DNA of 64,000 nt. It comes from Molanna angustata. Taxonomy: Eukaryota > Arthropoda > Insecta > Trichoptera > Molannidae. A model generated the notes under the pieces. It saw only the letters and a program-made list of their open reading frames with translations, was not told the origin of the DNA and searched no databases. The translations under genes and the position numbers were made by a program. Location of the stretch: NCBI GenBank assembly GCA_963576475.1, contig OY754979.1, forward strand, positions 26,665,034 to 26,729,033. Direction: 5' to 3'. Position 1 is the first letter of the stretch; the number at the start of each line of letters is the position of its first letter. Positions 34,309-45,026 of the stretch are shown in pieces.

Positions 34309-34840
34309 TACTCCTCACTAACCCAAAGGGACATAGTGGGCAGTTATGATTTCGCAATTTTTAAGGGTATATTGCAGATTATGAACTAGTATCATGCTGA
34401 GATTTATTATGAAAGTTTCATCACAATGCATCTGTGTGTGTGTGTGCTATGTACGGCGTGTTTAATTTTCTTTATCAATTATAGACAAAGTACATACTCG
34501 TTCAATTCTTTTCAAATTTTGTAAATATGTATATCTTATACTCGCTTAGACGCCATTAGATTTCAAAGGATATCTGTATAGTGCTTCTCAATTTTTTTAA
34601 CTGTCAAATTGACCCCAATCACAGGAAATTTAGAATTTGAAATTTTTATTTTCAAAGGCACATAACTTACATAAAATGGCATTGAAGAGTTATCAAGTTT
34701 TCATAATAAAATATTTAAATAAAAAATAATTTTAAAAACTCATTTCATTAAAATTCTGAATATTTTCTATGCAAAATTTGAATACTTTATAGAATGACTT
34801 GTTAGTGAGGAGTTTAGCGTGGGCCACAACCCACTCGTTT
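34309..34840 (+). repeat. Family X repeat, full-length copy
   Basis: It begins 'tactcctcactaacccaaag' and ends 'ggccacaacccactcgttt'. The interior has 'tagtatcatgctgagattta', 'tgtacggcgtgtttaatttt' and 'gaccccaatcacaggaaatt'. The ends share an inverted 'ctcctcacta' word. No ORF. Confidence 0.8.
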
Positions 34841-35790
34841 AAGTATATAAATACATAAATAAAATTTAAAAAATCATATAAATGGCACTAAAGCCCCTAG
34901 TCTCTGACCCATGCGTTATCGCCATGAGTTATCGCTTTTGCCACCACAAAATAAATATAAGTGGTGTAAGTATTTATTCTACAAAGATGCGGTGTTATTT
35001 TCTCAGGCAATTATATTATTGAGGTGAGTATATAAAGGTGTTGGTGAAATTAGGAGAAAAACCAGTGAAAATAAATAACGGGAATATCACGTGCCACTCT
35101 GACGGTGATGTATTACAGACAAATCATCTTACATTTAAAACGAGTGGGTTGTGCCCAACACTATACTTCACTACATTACATTATTATTTTATTATAATAA
35201 ATACAACCCTACCCACGGGATCCTCACAGGATGGTTTTCCAGCTATTGTTTATAGTAAATGTTTTTTTTTTTGTAATGCACTACTGACCTTTTACCAGGG
35301 GCATACCTAGAACTTTCAGACTCGGTAAACCCTGAACGAAAATTGGGAAATGTCGAAAATTTAATATTTTTTTAGCATCGTTGTTCATTTGAGTGGCCAT
35401 GAAAATATTTTCTAATCACATGCCATATGCCATAATATTTACATTTGTCAAGCAACGTATCTACATACGGTTCAATTTTTAATCTTGTAGTATGGTTTCA
35501 ATAAAACAGTCAAAACAATATTAGGTCTTGAATTTCTGAACATAATATTTATAGGCAAGCCAAGATTTTCAGCTTCTATAAGCAATTCCGCTACTGCCTT
35601 TTACATAAAATAAATAAAATATTTTTTTATAGTTGAATATACCTACATAAATATAAATACATAGATATAAATACACATATACATATACACACATACTTAC
35701 ATATTCATATATACATACATAGGAAGTCAGGCTTCGAAGCGGACAGTAGAGGCAATGATGACGATATAATATACATATAGTTGCATATAA
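34841..35790. other. Spacer with a family-X end fragment
   Basis: 35138-35180 ('aaacgagtgggttgtgccca', 'cacta') is one X terminus in minus orientation. 35700-35735 is a 'catatacatacata' stretch. Nothing else is assignable. Confidence 0.45.
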
Positions 35791-36337
35791 AACGAGTGGG
35801 TTGTGGCCAACGCTGTACTCCTCACTACCAAGTCGCAAGTCACTCCACAAAGCATTAAAATTTTGTATGGGATATTTTGAAAATTTTTATAAAATGAGTA
35901 ATTACAATAATTTTTTATTTAATTATTTTATTATGAAAACTTGATATTTCTTCAATGCCATTTCATGAACGTGATGTCCCTTTTTACCAATTTGAAAATA
36001 AAAAAAATCAAATTTTTAGTTTCCTGAGCTTGGGGTCCATTTGAAATAATTGACAGTAAAAAAAATCACTATTAAGATATTCTTCAAAATCTAATGGGTC
36101 TAAGCGAGTATTAGATATACATATTTACATAATTTGAAAAGAATCGAACGAATACATTAGTCTTTAATCGATAAAGTGAAATAAACACGCTGTACATAGC
36201 ACACAGCATACATTGTGATGAAACTTTCAGAATACAATCTCAGCATGATACTAGTTGCTAATCTGCAATAAAAAATACCCTTAAAAATTGCGAAATCATA
36301 ACTCCCCACTATATCCCTTAGGGTTGGTGAGGAGTGA
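35791..36337 (-). repeat. Family X repeat, full-length copy
   Basis: The inverse of 34309-34840. It starts 'aacgagtgggttgtggccaa' and ends 'agggttggtgaggagtga'. Both X ends are intact here, so this copy and 34309-34840 define the element boundaries (about 545 bp). Confidence 0.85.
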
Positions 36338-36344
36338 AAATATT

Positions 36345-36742
36345 CGATTTACATATACATTAGTACAAGTAGGTAAACAATATAATATTTTTGGCGCATT
36401 TTTTGGGTGACATCAGTGCGAAATCTTTGTTACCTCGTGTATAAGAACTGTGGCTTTCATTGTTTACGAAGCGATTTCTCAATAGGGTGCGTTACAAAAA
36501 AATTTCTTCGTCATTTCATAGATCAATTTTAAAAACAGCTTATTTTCAAGAACAATAATATCTATGATTAAAATAAATAGAACTTTAAAAAATTGGATTG
36601 ATAGCGAACTCGATAGAAAGGTATAATCAGTGAAAGTTGCGCAGGCACATAAAGTGATCACGTTAACCAGCCGATGTCAGGTCGTAAGCCCTGAAGGTGC
36701 CTTGATATACCGGTTCTCCCTAAATATTCCAACTTCGTCTCT
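36345..36742 (+). repeat. M2 element, left part, split by R1-B
   Basis: It runs from 'aaaatattcgatttacatat' through 'aagttgcgcaggcacataaa', 'ccagccgatgtcaggtcgta' and 'gataccggttctccctaaat' to 'caacttcgtctct'. The remaining M2 terminus (attgagatat...) continues at 40010, on the far side of R1-B. The full M2 is about 430 bp, as in 46466-46880. Confidence 0.75.
36730..36742 (+). repeat. Left 13-bp target duplication of R1-B
   Basis: caacttcgtctct, repeated exactly at 39997-40009. The unbroken site (caacttcgtctctattgag-like) is seen in the M2 copies at 49078-49093 and, inverted, at 46497. Confidence 0.9.
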
Positions 36743-39700
36743 GTTCTTCCCCCACCACCACCCGTTCTGCTTATGGGGACTAATAACGGCCCCTTGCAAA
36801 ACTCTGAAAGAACACATAAAGAACATACGAAGAGTCCGGAGAACTCTAAAACCTTGCAGACACTGCACTTAATGTGCCAAAGAGAGCTAATCATGTTGAA
36901 ACAACTGGCTCACTGCTCAGTGATAGTGAAGATAATAGTGCACCGAATTTAAGACAGAAAGTCTTGAAAGCCCTAAAGTTGCTCTTCGTGGCTACAAGGT
37001 CCGCATGTCCAATGGGTCCAAAGAAATTCCCTCGGACATCGTCGTAGAGTTCTCGTCGGAATGTTGACACGGAGAAGTTAGTGCATTCCCATAGGATATG
37101 CTCAGAAGTCTGTTCAGGGTTATCACAAAGCTGACATGAGGACGAATCGGATAAGTGAAAACGAAAGAGATAACTTTTGAAACTGCCGTGTCCAGTAAGG
37201 AATTGCGTGGTCCAATAATCGGGAACAATCCACGAGGAAAAAATTCGAGTCCTCACATCAGGAAGAAATAAAAATGTCAGTCTGCCCACGGAAGAAGAAG
37301 ACCAGCGACGTTGCCAAGCATCTAAAAGAGAACTCCGGGCCAAGTTCTCAATCTCTCCACGAACTGTGGGTAAATTTACAGGTGGGAGAGAAACACCACC
37401 CAAAATTGAGCTTCGACCTCTATACAGGTTGTGAATTGAAGCTCGTCGCTGTGTTTCCAGATCAAGGGGAGCCATACCTGTGAGAATAGAAAGTGTGTCG
37501 GTAGCGCAGGTTCTGTAAGCCTTTGCTAAAGCTATTAGAGCGAAGCGCTGTCCAGAAAGCAGCAGACGTCTAATGTATTGGGTTTCACAACGATGAGCCC
37601 AACAAGGAGCGGCATAACACATAATACTCAGAAAGGTAGCGTTGTAAAACAGTCTTGCTACTGGAAATTTAAGGCCCCAACTAGCTCGAGCAAGACGTGA
37701 AATCTTTTGGAAGGCTATTTTTGCACTATCGGATACAGCACGAACATGGTATTGGAAAGTTAGGCCTCTATCTAGTGTAACACCCAAAACTTTGACCCTA
37801 TCCTTAAATATTACACGCGTATTGATAAATTTGATGGAGGGAGGACTTTTCATTATGCCTTTTAACACTAACCCATACGTCTTCTTAGGTGCGAAATTGA
37901 GTCTATGACTTATACCCCAATCTGCAACAGAAGAAAGTAACTGAGTAGCTGCGCGCTCAATAAGTGCTCGGGTGTTACCTTGAATAAGGATTGTAGCATC
38001 ATCGGCATATGCCAAAATACTGCAGCCCGTAGGCGTTGAAAGTGATAGAAGTTCGTCGAACAAGATGTTCCATAACAGTGGACCCAGAACAGAACCCTGA
38101 GGGCACCCGATGCTAATTGGTCGCCAGTGCAAATCTTGTCCCCCGGGCATGGCCACATGTCTATTAGTAAAATAGCTCTTCACTAATTTATATATGTTGC
38201 TAGGAATCTTACGGTCTCGAAGTTTTTTTAAAATTAGAGGCCACCAGGCATTGTCGAATGCTCCCGCAATATCAAGAGATATAGAGATAACATATTTACT
38301 ATCAGAGCTTCTAACAATATCAGATATAGCCAAGATAGCATCAACCGTTGATTTCCCAGCGCGAAAACCGAACTGACGATCGGACAGTGGGTGGGTACTG
38401 GAAAGATGATCTTCTAAGCGTCGACATATAAGCTTTTCTAAGACCTTACCCAAAATAGGTAAAGTAATCGGTCTATATGATTTTGGGTCAGAAGGATCCA
38501 GGTCACTACGCTTGGGAATAACAGTCATTAAACCTGTTTTCCAACAATCCGGAAAGTAGCCTTCTCGCAAGCAATTGTTGTACAATAAGATAATCTCGTG
38601 GCGAGCTATGTGCCAGCACCTTTGTACGAGAGCTGCGTCAATGCGGTCAATGCCAGGAGATTTGTTTTGGTGAAGATTCTTGATTATAAAATCGAGCTCA
38701 TCGAAATTGGCGAAGGTCGATATGGGAGTTTGCGGGATATCGGATTGGTTATTGCGTATTTGTGAATGAAGAGGAGTATCAGATGAAATGTCATCAGAAG
38801 AAATAAGTATGTCAAGTAGCGTGCTTGTCGTCGAGTCAGAGTCTATTGTGATAATTCCAGTTCGTGGATCACGGATACACGAGACTGACGCATTTGGATA
38901 TTTTTTCATTGATGCATATCTAAACACAGCACCCCAAGGATCTGTGGTTGAAACCTCAGATACCAAACGGCGCCATGCATCAGACTTGGCACGAGAAATC
39001 TCGCGTTTGTAGATATTATTTGAGCGTCTATACTCACATTGAAGTACAGTTACAAAGTCATTTGAACTTCCTCGACGACGGGCCGCTCTCAATGCGCGGT
39101 GAGCTCGAGTCGAAGTTCGTTTAAGGATGTCTAAGCCAGGATGCCACCATTCATTAGAAGATCTGCCGATCGCCTTCTCGGCACAATAAATTGTACTCTG
39201 CGTAAAAGATGAGGCCATTTCCGCAGTAGTACAAGATCTACAAGATAAACCATCCAGCGAGCATTCAAAGTAGCGGTCAAAGTCTAACCAACGCCATCTG
39301 TCACACCTTGTCCGGAATCTTCTAAGCAAAGGTTTCGCTAAAGGAATTGGGGGTACATTGGAAATAATCTGAAACGTGATAAGGTTATGGTCACTACACG
39401 AGGCATCCTCGTCAACAGACCAATTCCATATTCTGTGGTTAATCTGAGGTGTAGCTAAAGTGACATCTATATGACTTGTACCCATGTGGTTGGAGAAGGT
39501 AGGTGGACTGAAAGGATTGTTCAACACCCTCAAATTATGGCGAGAGATAAAATCTTCGCAGCTTACACCTCTGGTGAATTTCCTGGACCCGAAAGTGGTA
39601 GTGTTACACCATAGAATAGATTCGGCATTAAAATCACCTCCAATAATTAATGATGCGTTGCCGAGTTGACCCAATATAATATCCAGTTGATCCAGAAAAC

Positions 39701-39996
39701 GAAATTCAGATTCACTAAACTGAAAATATATCGAAATAATATAAAACGAATCACTTGGAGAAGAAATCTGGACTACAACCAAGTGACTAGAAGATAAGTG
39801 ATCCAGGCATATGAAGTTAATGTTGGGATTGTAAATAGCTATACAGCTCATCGGAGGGTTCGTTAAGGTACAGCTCGAAGCCATAGCAACTCGAACACCC
39901 GGACCAAATGATGGCACAATTCCATCTCGAGAGTACGGCTCTTGGATAAGACAAACATCAATGTTCATGCGATGAGCAGACTGACTGAGTTCGGCA
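36743..39996 (-). mobile_element. R1-B: second R1-clade retrotransposon, 5'-truncated
   Basis: The 3.25-kb minus-strand element lies inside an M2 element between 13-bp duplications. It lacks the 5' UTR, ORF1 and roughly the first 30 codons of the endonuclease. Its 3' UTR (36743-36890) carries 'gttttgcaaggggccgttat' and 'acgggtggtggtggggg', a cousin of the R1-A terminus. ORF2 is clearly related to R1-A but well diverged, so this is a separate family. A second fragment of it is at 31800-32392. Confidence 0.9.
36891..39995 (-). CDS. R1-B ORF2, endonuclease/RT, N-terminally truncated
   Basis: The open frame starts at the truncation point (AELSQSAHRMNID) and runs without a stop for about 1034 codons. 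In order: CLIQEPYSRDG and GGDFNAES of the APE endonuclease with a later CSDHNLI; RT motifs KSYRPITLPILGK (one Leu fewer than R1-A), FGFRAGKSTVDAI, LDIAGAFDNAWW, GCPQGSVLGPLLWN and YADD; then the C-terminal knuckle CQLCDNPEQTSEHILWEC (C-x2-C-x8-H-x4-C). The missing N-terminus would remove endonuclease fold residues, so the protein is probably not functional despite the open frame. No promoter is present. Confidence 0.9.
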   Translation of the reverse strand, partial: AELSQSAHRMNIDVCLIQEPYSRDGIVPSFGPGVRVAMASSCTLTNPPMSCIAIYNPNINFICLDHLSSSHLVVVQISSPSDSFYIISIYFQFSESEFRFLDQLDIILGQLGNASLIIGGDFNAESILWCNTTTFGSRKFTRGVSCEDFISRHNLRVLNNPFSPPTFSNHMGTSHIDVTLATPQINHRIWNWSVDEDASCSDHNLITFQIISNVPPIPLAKPLLRRFRTRCDRWRWLDFDRYFECSLDGLSCRSCTTAEMASSFTQSTIYCAEKAIGRSSNEWWHPGLDILKRTSTRAHRALRAARRRGSSNDFVTVLQCEYRRSNNIYKREISRAKSDAWRRLVSEVSTTDPWGAVFRYASMKKYPNASVSCIRDPRTGIITIDSDSTTSTLLDILISSDDISSDTPLHSQIRNNQSDIPQTPISTFANFDELDFIIKNLHQNKSPGIDRIDAALVQRCWHIARHEIILLYNNCLREGYFPDCWKTGLMTVIPKRSDLDPSDPKSYRPITLPILGKVLEKLICRRLEDHLSSTHPLSDRQFGFRAGKSTVDAILAISDIVRSSDSKYVISISLDIAGAFDNAWWPLILKKLRDRKIPSNIYKLVKSYFTNRHVAMPGGQDLHWRPISIGCPQGSVLGPLLWNILFDELLSLSTPTGCSILAYADDATILIQGNTRALIERAATQLLSSVADWGISHRLNFAPKKTYGLVLKGIMKSPPSIKFINTRVIFKDRVKVLGVTLDRGLTFQYHVRAVSDSAKIAFQKISRLARASWGLKFPVARLFYNATFLSIMCYAAPCWAHRCETQYIRRLLLSGQRFALIALAKAYRTCATDTLSILTGMAPLDLETQRRASIHNLYRGRSSILGGVSLPPVNLPTVRGEIENLARSSLLDAWQRRWSSSSVGRLTFLFLPDVRTRIFSSWIVPDYWTTQFLTGHGSFKSYLFRFHLSDSSSCQLCDNPEQTSEHILWECTNFSVSTFRRELYDDVRGNFFGPIGHADLVATKSNFRAFKTFCLKFGALLSSLSLSSEPVVST

Positions 39997-40009
39997 CAAC
40001 TTCGTCTCT
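39997..40009 (+). repeat. Right 13-bp target duplication of R1-B
   Basis: caacttcgtctct, followed by 'attgagatat', which resumes the interrupted M2 element. Confidence 0.9.
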
Positions 40010-40194
40010 ATTGAGATATAAAAAAAAAATTTCATAGAAAAATAAATAGTTTATTGCGTGATGAATTCTGTATTTTCATTGGTAAAACAAACTAGATTTA
40101 AATATATTTTACGGAAATTTATTCCTTTTTTTAATAGAACAATGGTTTCCTTTTATAAAGACATATTCAACAGATAAAGTAAAAATTTTTTTTT

Positions 40195-40413
40195 TTCTTA
40201 TATAGCTTCTCGGACAACTAACAGGTGCTATTTTAAATAATTATCTAACACGCACCCAGTAACAAGTTACCACATTCTGGAGACTTACGATATTTATCGT
40301 CTCACAGATCCAGACTGAAAACACCATTAAAAACTGTATCTCCACCGGGAATCGTACCCGGAACCCTTGGATCAGCAGTCAGATACCTAACCAACTAAGC
40401 CACGAAGGCCGAT
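40195..40413 (-). mobile_element. SINE-B: tRNA-derived SINE, full copy
   Basis: Read on the minus strand, the head is 'ggccttcgtggcttagttgg' (A box), then 'tctgactgctgatccaa' and 'gggttccgggtacgattccc' (B box). The body 'cagtctggatctgtgagacg' and 'gtaacttgttactgggtgcg' matches 2600-2700. The intact tRNA-like head shows the origin. It is embedded in repeat DNA and repeated elsewhere, so it is not a tRNA gene. Confidence 0.85.
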
Positions 40414-41002
40414 TTTTTATTTATTACGTCTTAAATGACAAATATTTATTTCGCCTTCAATGGATCCACGAACTTCATACTTTTTTGACGAATAAATGCA
40501 CTCGAAACAAATACATACTCGTACTTACATAGTTGTATTAGTCAACTTTTGAATTTTTACTTTATTTTTCCATATATCTCAAAAACCATGTACTCTAGAA
40601 CGCTGAAAATTGGTATAAATATAGATAAATACAAAACCTCAAATTTAGATTTTCAAAAAAATTCCAGAGTTTCTCAAACATTTTTTATTAAGAAAAACAT
40701 ATTTTTCATGATAAATTTGTGTTTAACTGCCTATATTTCCAAAGTTTTTAAAAATATCCAAAAAAGTCAAAACACCCCAACCAGATAATTTAATTTTCTA
40801 TAAAAAATATTAGCATTGTAGTTCTATATCTCAAATTTTTTTTTAACAATTTTTATAAAAAAATAATTTTGTGATGGCATCGATTTTTGTGATGGCAGTG
40901 GCCTATACTAAATATCTAAGAAGACTAAATAGTTTGATACTTTATCTCCTAACATACATACATACCATCATGCTGTTTTCATATTCTGGGAAGGATAAAA
41001 GG

Positions 41003-42030
41003 GGTGACAGGAAAATTATTCGAAAAACAATTATTTGAATGCTCAATTTTACGAAAAACAATTTTTCGAACACACAATTATCAGAAATTACAATTGTTCG
41101 AATTTTTATGACGTCATGTTGGTAGTATTGTGAGAGGAATAAACCATAGATTTTTATTATAATATACTATATGTGTTAGCAAATTTTGTATGAATCGAAG
41201 TGAGGCATTTTTCCGGGGGATTTTTGACGTTTTAGTACCTACATCTTTTTTCCATAGAGAATAACGACTAATGTGAATTGTTTTCGGATTCATTTGTCGT
41301 AAAAAACACTTTGTTAATTTAGATTTAGAGAAAAGTTATTTAAGATGTGTTGAAATGTAAGGAAAACTGAAATATGTTGCCAACCAAAACGTAAAACGCG
41401 CGATAGTTCATGACTCACTTTTTGCACGGAGTACTACATCTACATAGTATATTATGTATAATAAAAATCTATGGAATAAACAACATGGCGACGCACCGCG
41501 CTGTGGGATATTCTAGAATGTACACCGATTTTTTAAACCTAATCTACAAAACTTAGGTAAAAATAGGTTGGTTAGGTTTGTTTGTAGTTATAATTGCGAC
41601 TGGCGTGAGCCAGGTGCATTATATATTTAAAAAAGTAACTATTATATTAAGATAATATAACTAAATTGGTGTGAATACTAGATAAACTGTCTGTACATGA
41701 TAAGTCAAAATCAAAAACTGGTGTACAAACTAGGCTATCCCGCGCTTTCAAACATCAGTTATTAAAAATGTGCAAACATACGTACCCAACATTATTCCAT
41801 CAAGTTATAATAGTCTTCATCGAATATATTTTACTGGCAACAAATATGTCAAAGTAGGCAACATAATGACACAAAAAAATATTTAATTCGGTCAATTGGT
41901 ATTCCAACAAATGTTAGTTCGAATAATTTGCTTTCGGACAATTGTCATTCTGATAAATGATTTTCGAAAAATTGTTATTCGTACAATTGCGCATTCGAAC
42001 AATTGTGTTTCGAAGAATTTTCATGTAATC
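41003..42030. mobile_element. Long-TIR non-autonomous DNA element (MULE-like), copy 2
   Basis: Same family as 12691-13492. It has an exact 9-bp duplication, gataaaagg, at 40994-41002 and 42031-42039, and the unoccupied site is preserved in unit P copy 1. Removing the nested 237-bp insert and its duplication gives about 784 bp, close to the 802 bp of copy 1. The interior has no ORF. Confidence 0.9.
41505..41741. mobile_element. 237-bp TIR element nested in the MULE-like element
   Basis: The left end GGGATATTCTAGAATGTACA pairs with the right end read inward, GGGATAGCCTAGTTTGTACA, followed by 'cc' and an A/T-rich 'gtttttg' block. Flanks gcgctgt (41498-41504) and gcgcttt (41742-41748) suggest a 7-8 bp duplication with one mismatch. 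The uninterrupted site (cgcgctgtcaaac) is seen in copy 1 at 13209. Confidence 0.85.
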
Positions 42031-42544
42031 GATAAAAGGACTGACCTTCATACTATCCTATCTTGACATACATACCTATATGTGTTGTATAGAAAACAAT
42101 ATATCTTAAAATATTCAATAATTAATTTAGATTTATGGGTTTATAGTTTGGTACTTATTCTTCAACTATACATACTATCACTATCGACAGTTGTATCTCT
42201 ATGTGTTACATGCAACTAGTTTTATATACTTAATTGCAAACATAAAAACACGTGTGTTTCTGGAGGAAACGCGCGTTTTATTCTGTCACATTAATATATG
42301 TATGAAGTAAAGTATGCTGGTAACAAAAGAATGGACCGGAACACGTTGACAAAGTAAACATCACACACCCCGATATTTACTAAATTATTAATCAATTTAA
42401 TTACAAATCGATTTTCACCAATGGAAACAAAGCATCCATTGCACCCCAACTCCCGCCACCGTAATACATTAATATAATTCATGTTTACTTTAGTAAGAAA
42501 GAACTCGTAATATTAATCATAGGTGTTACATTATGTTATTAAAC

Positions 42545-42960
42545 TACATACATACATACCATCACGCCATGTCCCATGCGGGTTAGGCAGAGAGAAAGGA
42601 ACGCCACATTTTTCTATCCTGGCACGCATCCACATTCATGCATCGTCTCATACATGTTCGTGTATTACTCACACTTCTAACATTTCCGTCTTTCAAAATA
42701 TCGTTTACATGGTCGTGCCATCCCTTTCTTGGGCGTCCCCGTTCATTCCATTCCTTTCCGCTCTGTATATTTTCTTCGTCAGGCGCTCCTCATTCATTCT
42801 CCCCATGTGACCAAACCATCTCAATGTGTTCACTTTCAATCTAGTAATGACATCTTTATTCATCTTACATTCTTTCCTTATATCCTCGTTTCTTACCCGG
42901 TCATACATCGTTCTATTACACATTCTTCTTAACGATCTTATTTCTACTTTTTTTTTAACA
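42545..42960 (-). pseudogene. LINE ORF2 C-terminal fragment
   Basis: Minus-strand frame: SLRRMCNRTMYDRVRNEDIR, then LKVNTLRWFGHMGRMNEERL, then KKIYRAERNG. This is a classic non-LTR ORF2 tail. It is bordered on the left by 'catacataccatcacgccat', a common 3' terminus of such elements. The domain part is missing. Confidence 0.75.
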
Positions 42961-42977
42961 TATCTACGTAGGGGACA

Positions 42978-43494
42978 CCAGCTATTAGGATTTGGGTCCA
43001 TTTTACTCTTCCGAAGAAGCGCACTACGTAGCGTTGGGAGGGGTTTGCAATCTAGAAAAGAGTTTATTAATTCGGTTTTTAAAAAGACCCGGCTTGTACG
43101 AAGGTGGAAACACAGAATTCGGAAGATCGGACCACAGTCGGGCTGCTGTATTAATAAAGGAGTTCCAGAAGCGACTGGTTCGTATATGTTGAAGGTTTAC
43201 TGTGAATTGGTGCTGCGATTGAGTAAAGCGAGTGACTCTGTTGGGAGTGGGTGGAGGAGGGACCAAAGATGCAAGTTCTTCTGAGCAATTCCCGTGATAG
43301 TATCTATAGAATAAACTTAAAATACCGACTCTGCGTCTGTGTTCTAGTGATTGCAATCCATCAGTGATGGTGATCAGTGATGGATCATCAATCAGACGTA
43401 TTATAGCACGCCTTTGGACAGCGTCGAGGGTATTCAGTAGGTATTGGGGGGCACCACTCCAGAGGTGACTACCATATTCAATAATCAACTGCAT
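42978..43494 (-). pseudogene. CR1-type LINE ORF2 C-terminal fragment, open frame
   Basis: The minus strand reads about 156 codons to a stop at 43024: IEYGSHLWSGAPQYLLNTLD, VQRRAIIRLI, LEHRRRVGILSLFYRYYHGN, FWNSFINTAARLWSDLPNSV, ending KNRINKLFSRL. The R-R-A-I-R-L and RRVGxLSLFYRYYHG signatures are typical of CR1-like thumbs in insects. The RT palm is absent. The 5' end is truncated near 43494. Confidence 0.8.
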
Positions 43495-43499
43495 TTATT

Positions 43500-44284
43500 C
43501 TGCTTTCATGCGTCTTCTGCCATGTCCAGGTTGGCACTACGATGGCGTTATGAATGGCAACTTTGGCATCCTTTGATATGACGTGTTATTAAACTATATA
43601 TTGACGTTGTTTTGTTCACAGAGTATATAAAATCATAAGTGGATTAAATATTTGTTTTTATACTCGTAATAATTTTATAACTAGGTACATCAAAACCTAA
43701 ACATGACTCCTTTGGTAATAGTACTAAGAGCCAGCGTCTTCCTAATGCACCTACGTCATGGTGTAAAGGCTGATTTTTTCTGTAAAAGGATACTGCAGCA
43801 AGTATCAAGGATTAGATAATATGAACCCTGAGTTGTGGTGACTTTCGGAGACAACGGCCTTCAAAGTGTTGAAAATTGCTATTTTAACACGTCATTTTAC
43901 ACATTTCTTTTCTTGTAATACAATATTCAACAAAAAGAATAACAAAGAAAAAACTCTCGCGATCGTTTCTGGGTTTTCTGTGTTTTGTTTCTGAGTTTGT
44001 GACAAGCATGGGTTATTTATTCTTTGTGACGAAGAAACGAAATAAGCTACAGGGATAGTCAATCTTTTTGTAGCTTCCTCCCACTCTGTATCGGTATTAG
44101 TTTTCTTCCCGCCCACTCGTTCCGCTGTAACATAAAGTATTATTTATTTTGAGCGGAGGCTTAGTAAATATTTTTTTTCGTTTGTATGTTTATACACTAT
44201 CGAAGAAAATATACAAAGGTAATTTGTATACAATATATTATATCAATTGTACTCTATAAAATAAAAGATTTTATAATAAATAAT
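43500..44284. other. Non-coding intron, nothing supported
   Basis: No recognisable exon or element. It ends at the TTAA site of the next element. Confidence 0.45.
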
Positions 44285-44288
44285 TTAA

Positions 44289-44919
44289 GGGGGGGGACTG
44301 CTGCCAACGTACCTATTTTTCAAATTAGATATACCATCATTATTTCTTATCAAATAGTTTTGAAAAAAATAATTTAGATAGTTTGGGTATTTTTGAAGAA
44401 AAATATATCTTTAATTTTTGATAATGTTCTGTATAAATTCTTGTAGAAAAATAATGGCATACCCCGATTTTCAACGTTTATCTTATATTTTTAATAAGGC
44501 GTAGTTCAACAAATGTTATTTTTTTTTCAAATTAAAGAATACTAAAATATCTAGAAAAATATGATGTGACGTTGCATTAATGCTTCAGGTTTAGAAAATA
44601 AACCTAAAAAACATTTTTTTTCCATTCAGCGCCATTGTGAAATAAAAGTTTTTTTGGTTTATTAACTTAACCTGATTCATTAATGCAACGTAACATCGTA
44701 TTTTCCAGATATTTTAGAAATTTAAGATAAATGTCAAAAATCGGGGTATGCTTATTATTTTCTTACAAGAATATATACAGACCATAATTAAAAAGTTTAG
44801 GTATATTTTTCTTTATTAATATCCAAACTAACTAGGTTATTTTTTTCATAATGATTCCTTTTGTAGTAATGATGCAATTTCATATTGAAAAAATAGGTAC
44901 TTTGTCAGCAGTCACCCTC
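44289..44919. mobile_element. Foldback element flanked by TTAA
   Basis: TTAA at 44285-44288 and 44920-44923. Ends (inward): GGGGACTGCTGCCAACGTAC and GGGTGACTGCTGACAAAGTA. The inverted similarity continues almost to the centre (for example 'gatgtgacgttgcattaatg' against 'cattaatgcaacgtaacatc'), so it is an imperfect palindrome. TTAA duplications are typical of piggyBac-type elements, but the terminal bases are G-rich and no transposase is present. Related copies lie in the last RGK intron. Confidence 0.8.
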
Positions 44920-45026
44920 TTAATTTCAATCTCTGGATCGCCGAGGGAGTTATATCAAAAGTTACCGATCGATAAATAAATTTAGCGAAGAATGCATTTA
45001 AATTAAGGGGACATATAAACCTTAAC

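Larger units (their letters stand above)
40532..42230 (-). repeat. Unknown unit P, copy 2, inverse of 30760-31412, interrupted
   Basis: Left part 40532-41002 and right part 42040-42230 together mirror 30760-31412: 'tccatatatctcaaaaacca', 'tcaaaacaccccaaccagat', 'gcatgctgttttcatattct'-like words and 'gttacatgcaactagt'. The MULE-like element 41003-42030 sits at 'ctgggaaggataaaaggact', corresponding to 'ctgggtaggatcataggact' in copy 1 (inverted). Confidence 0.85.

Noticed and set aside
37274..39669. Plus-strand frames across R1-B
   Set aside because: Shadows of the minus-strand ORF2.
40343..40413. Possible functional tRNA gene
   Set aside because: The tRNA-like sequence is the head of SINE-B, with a body shared by other copies. 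SINE-A heads at 1907, 18322 (minus) and 52874 were rejected as tRNA genes for the same reason.
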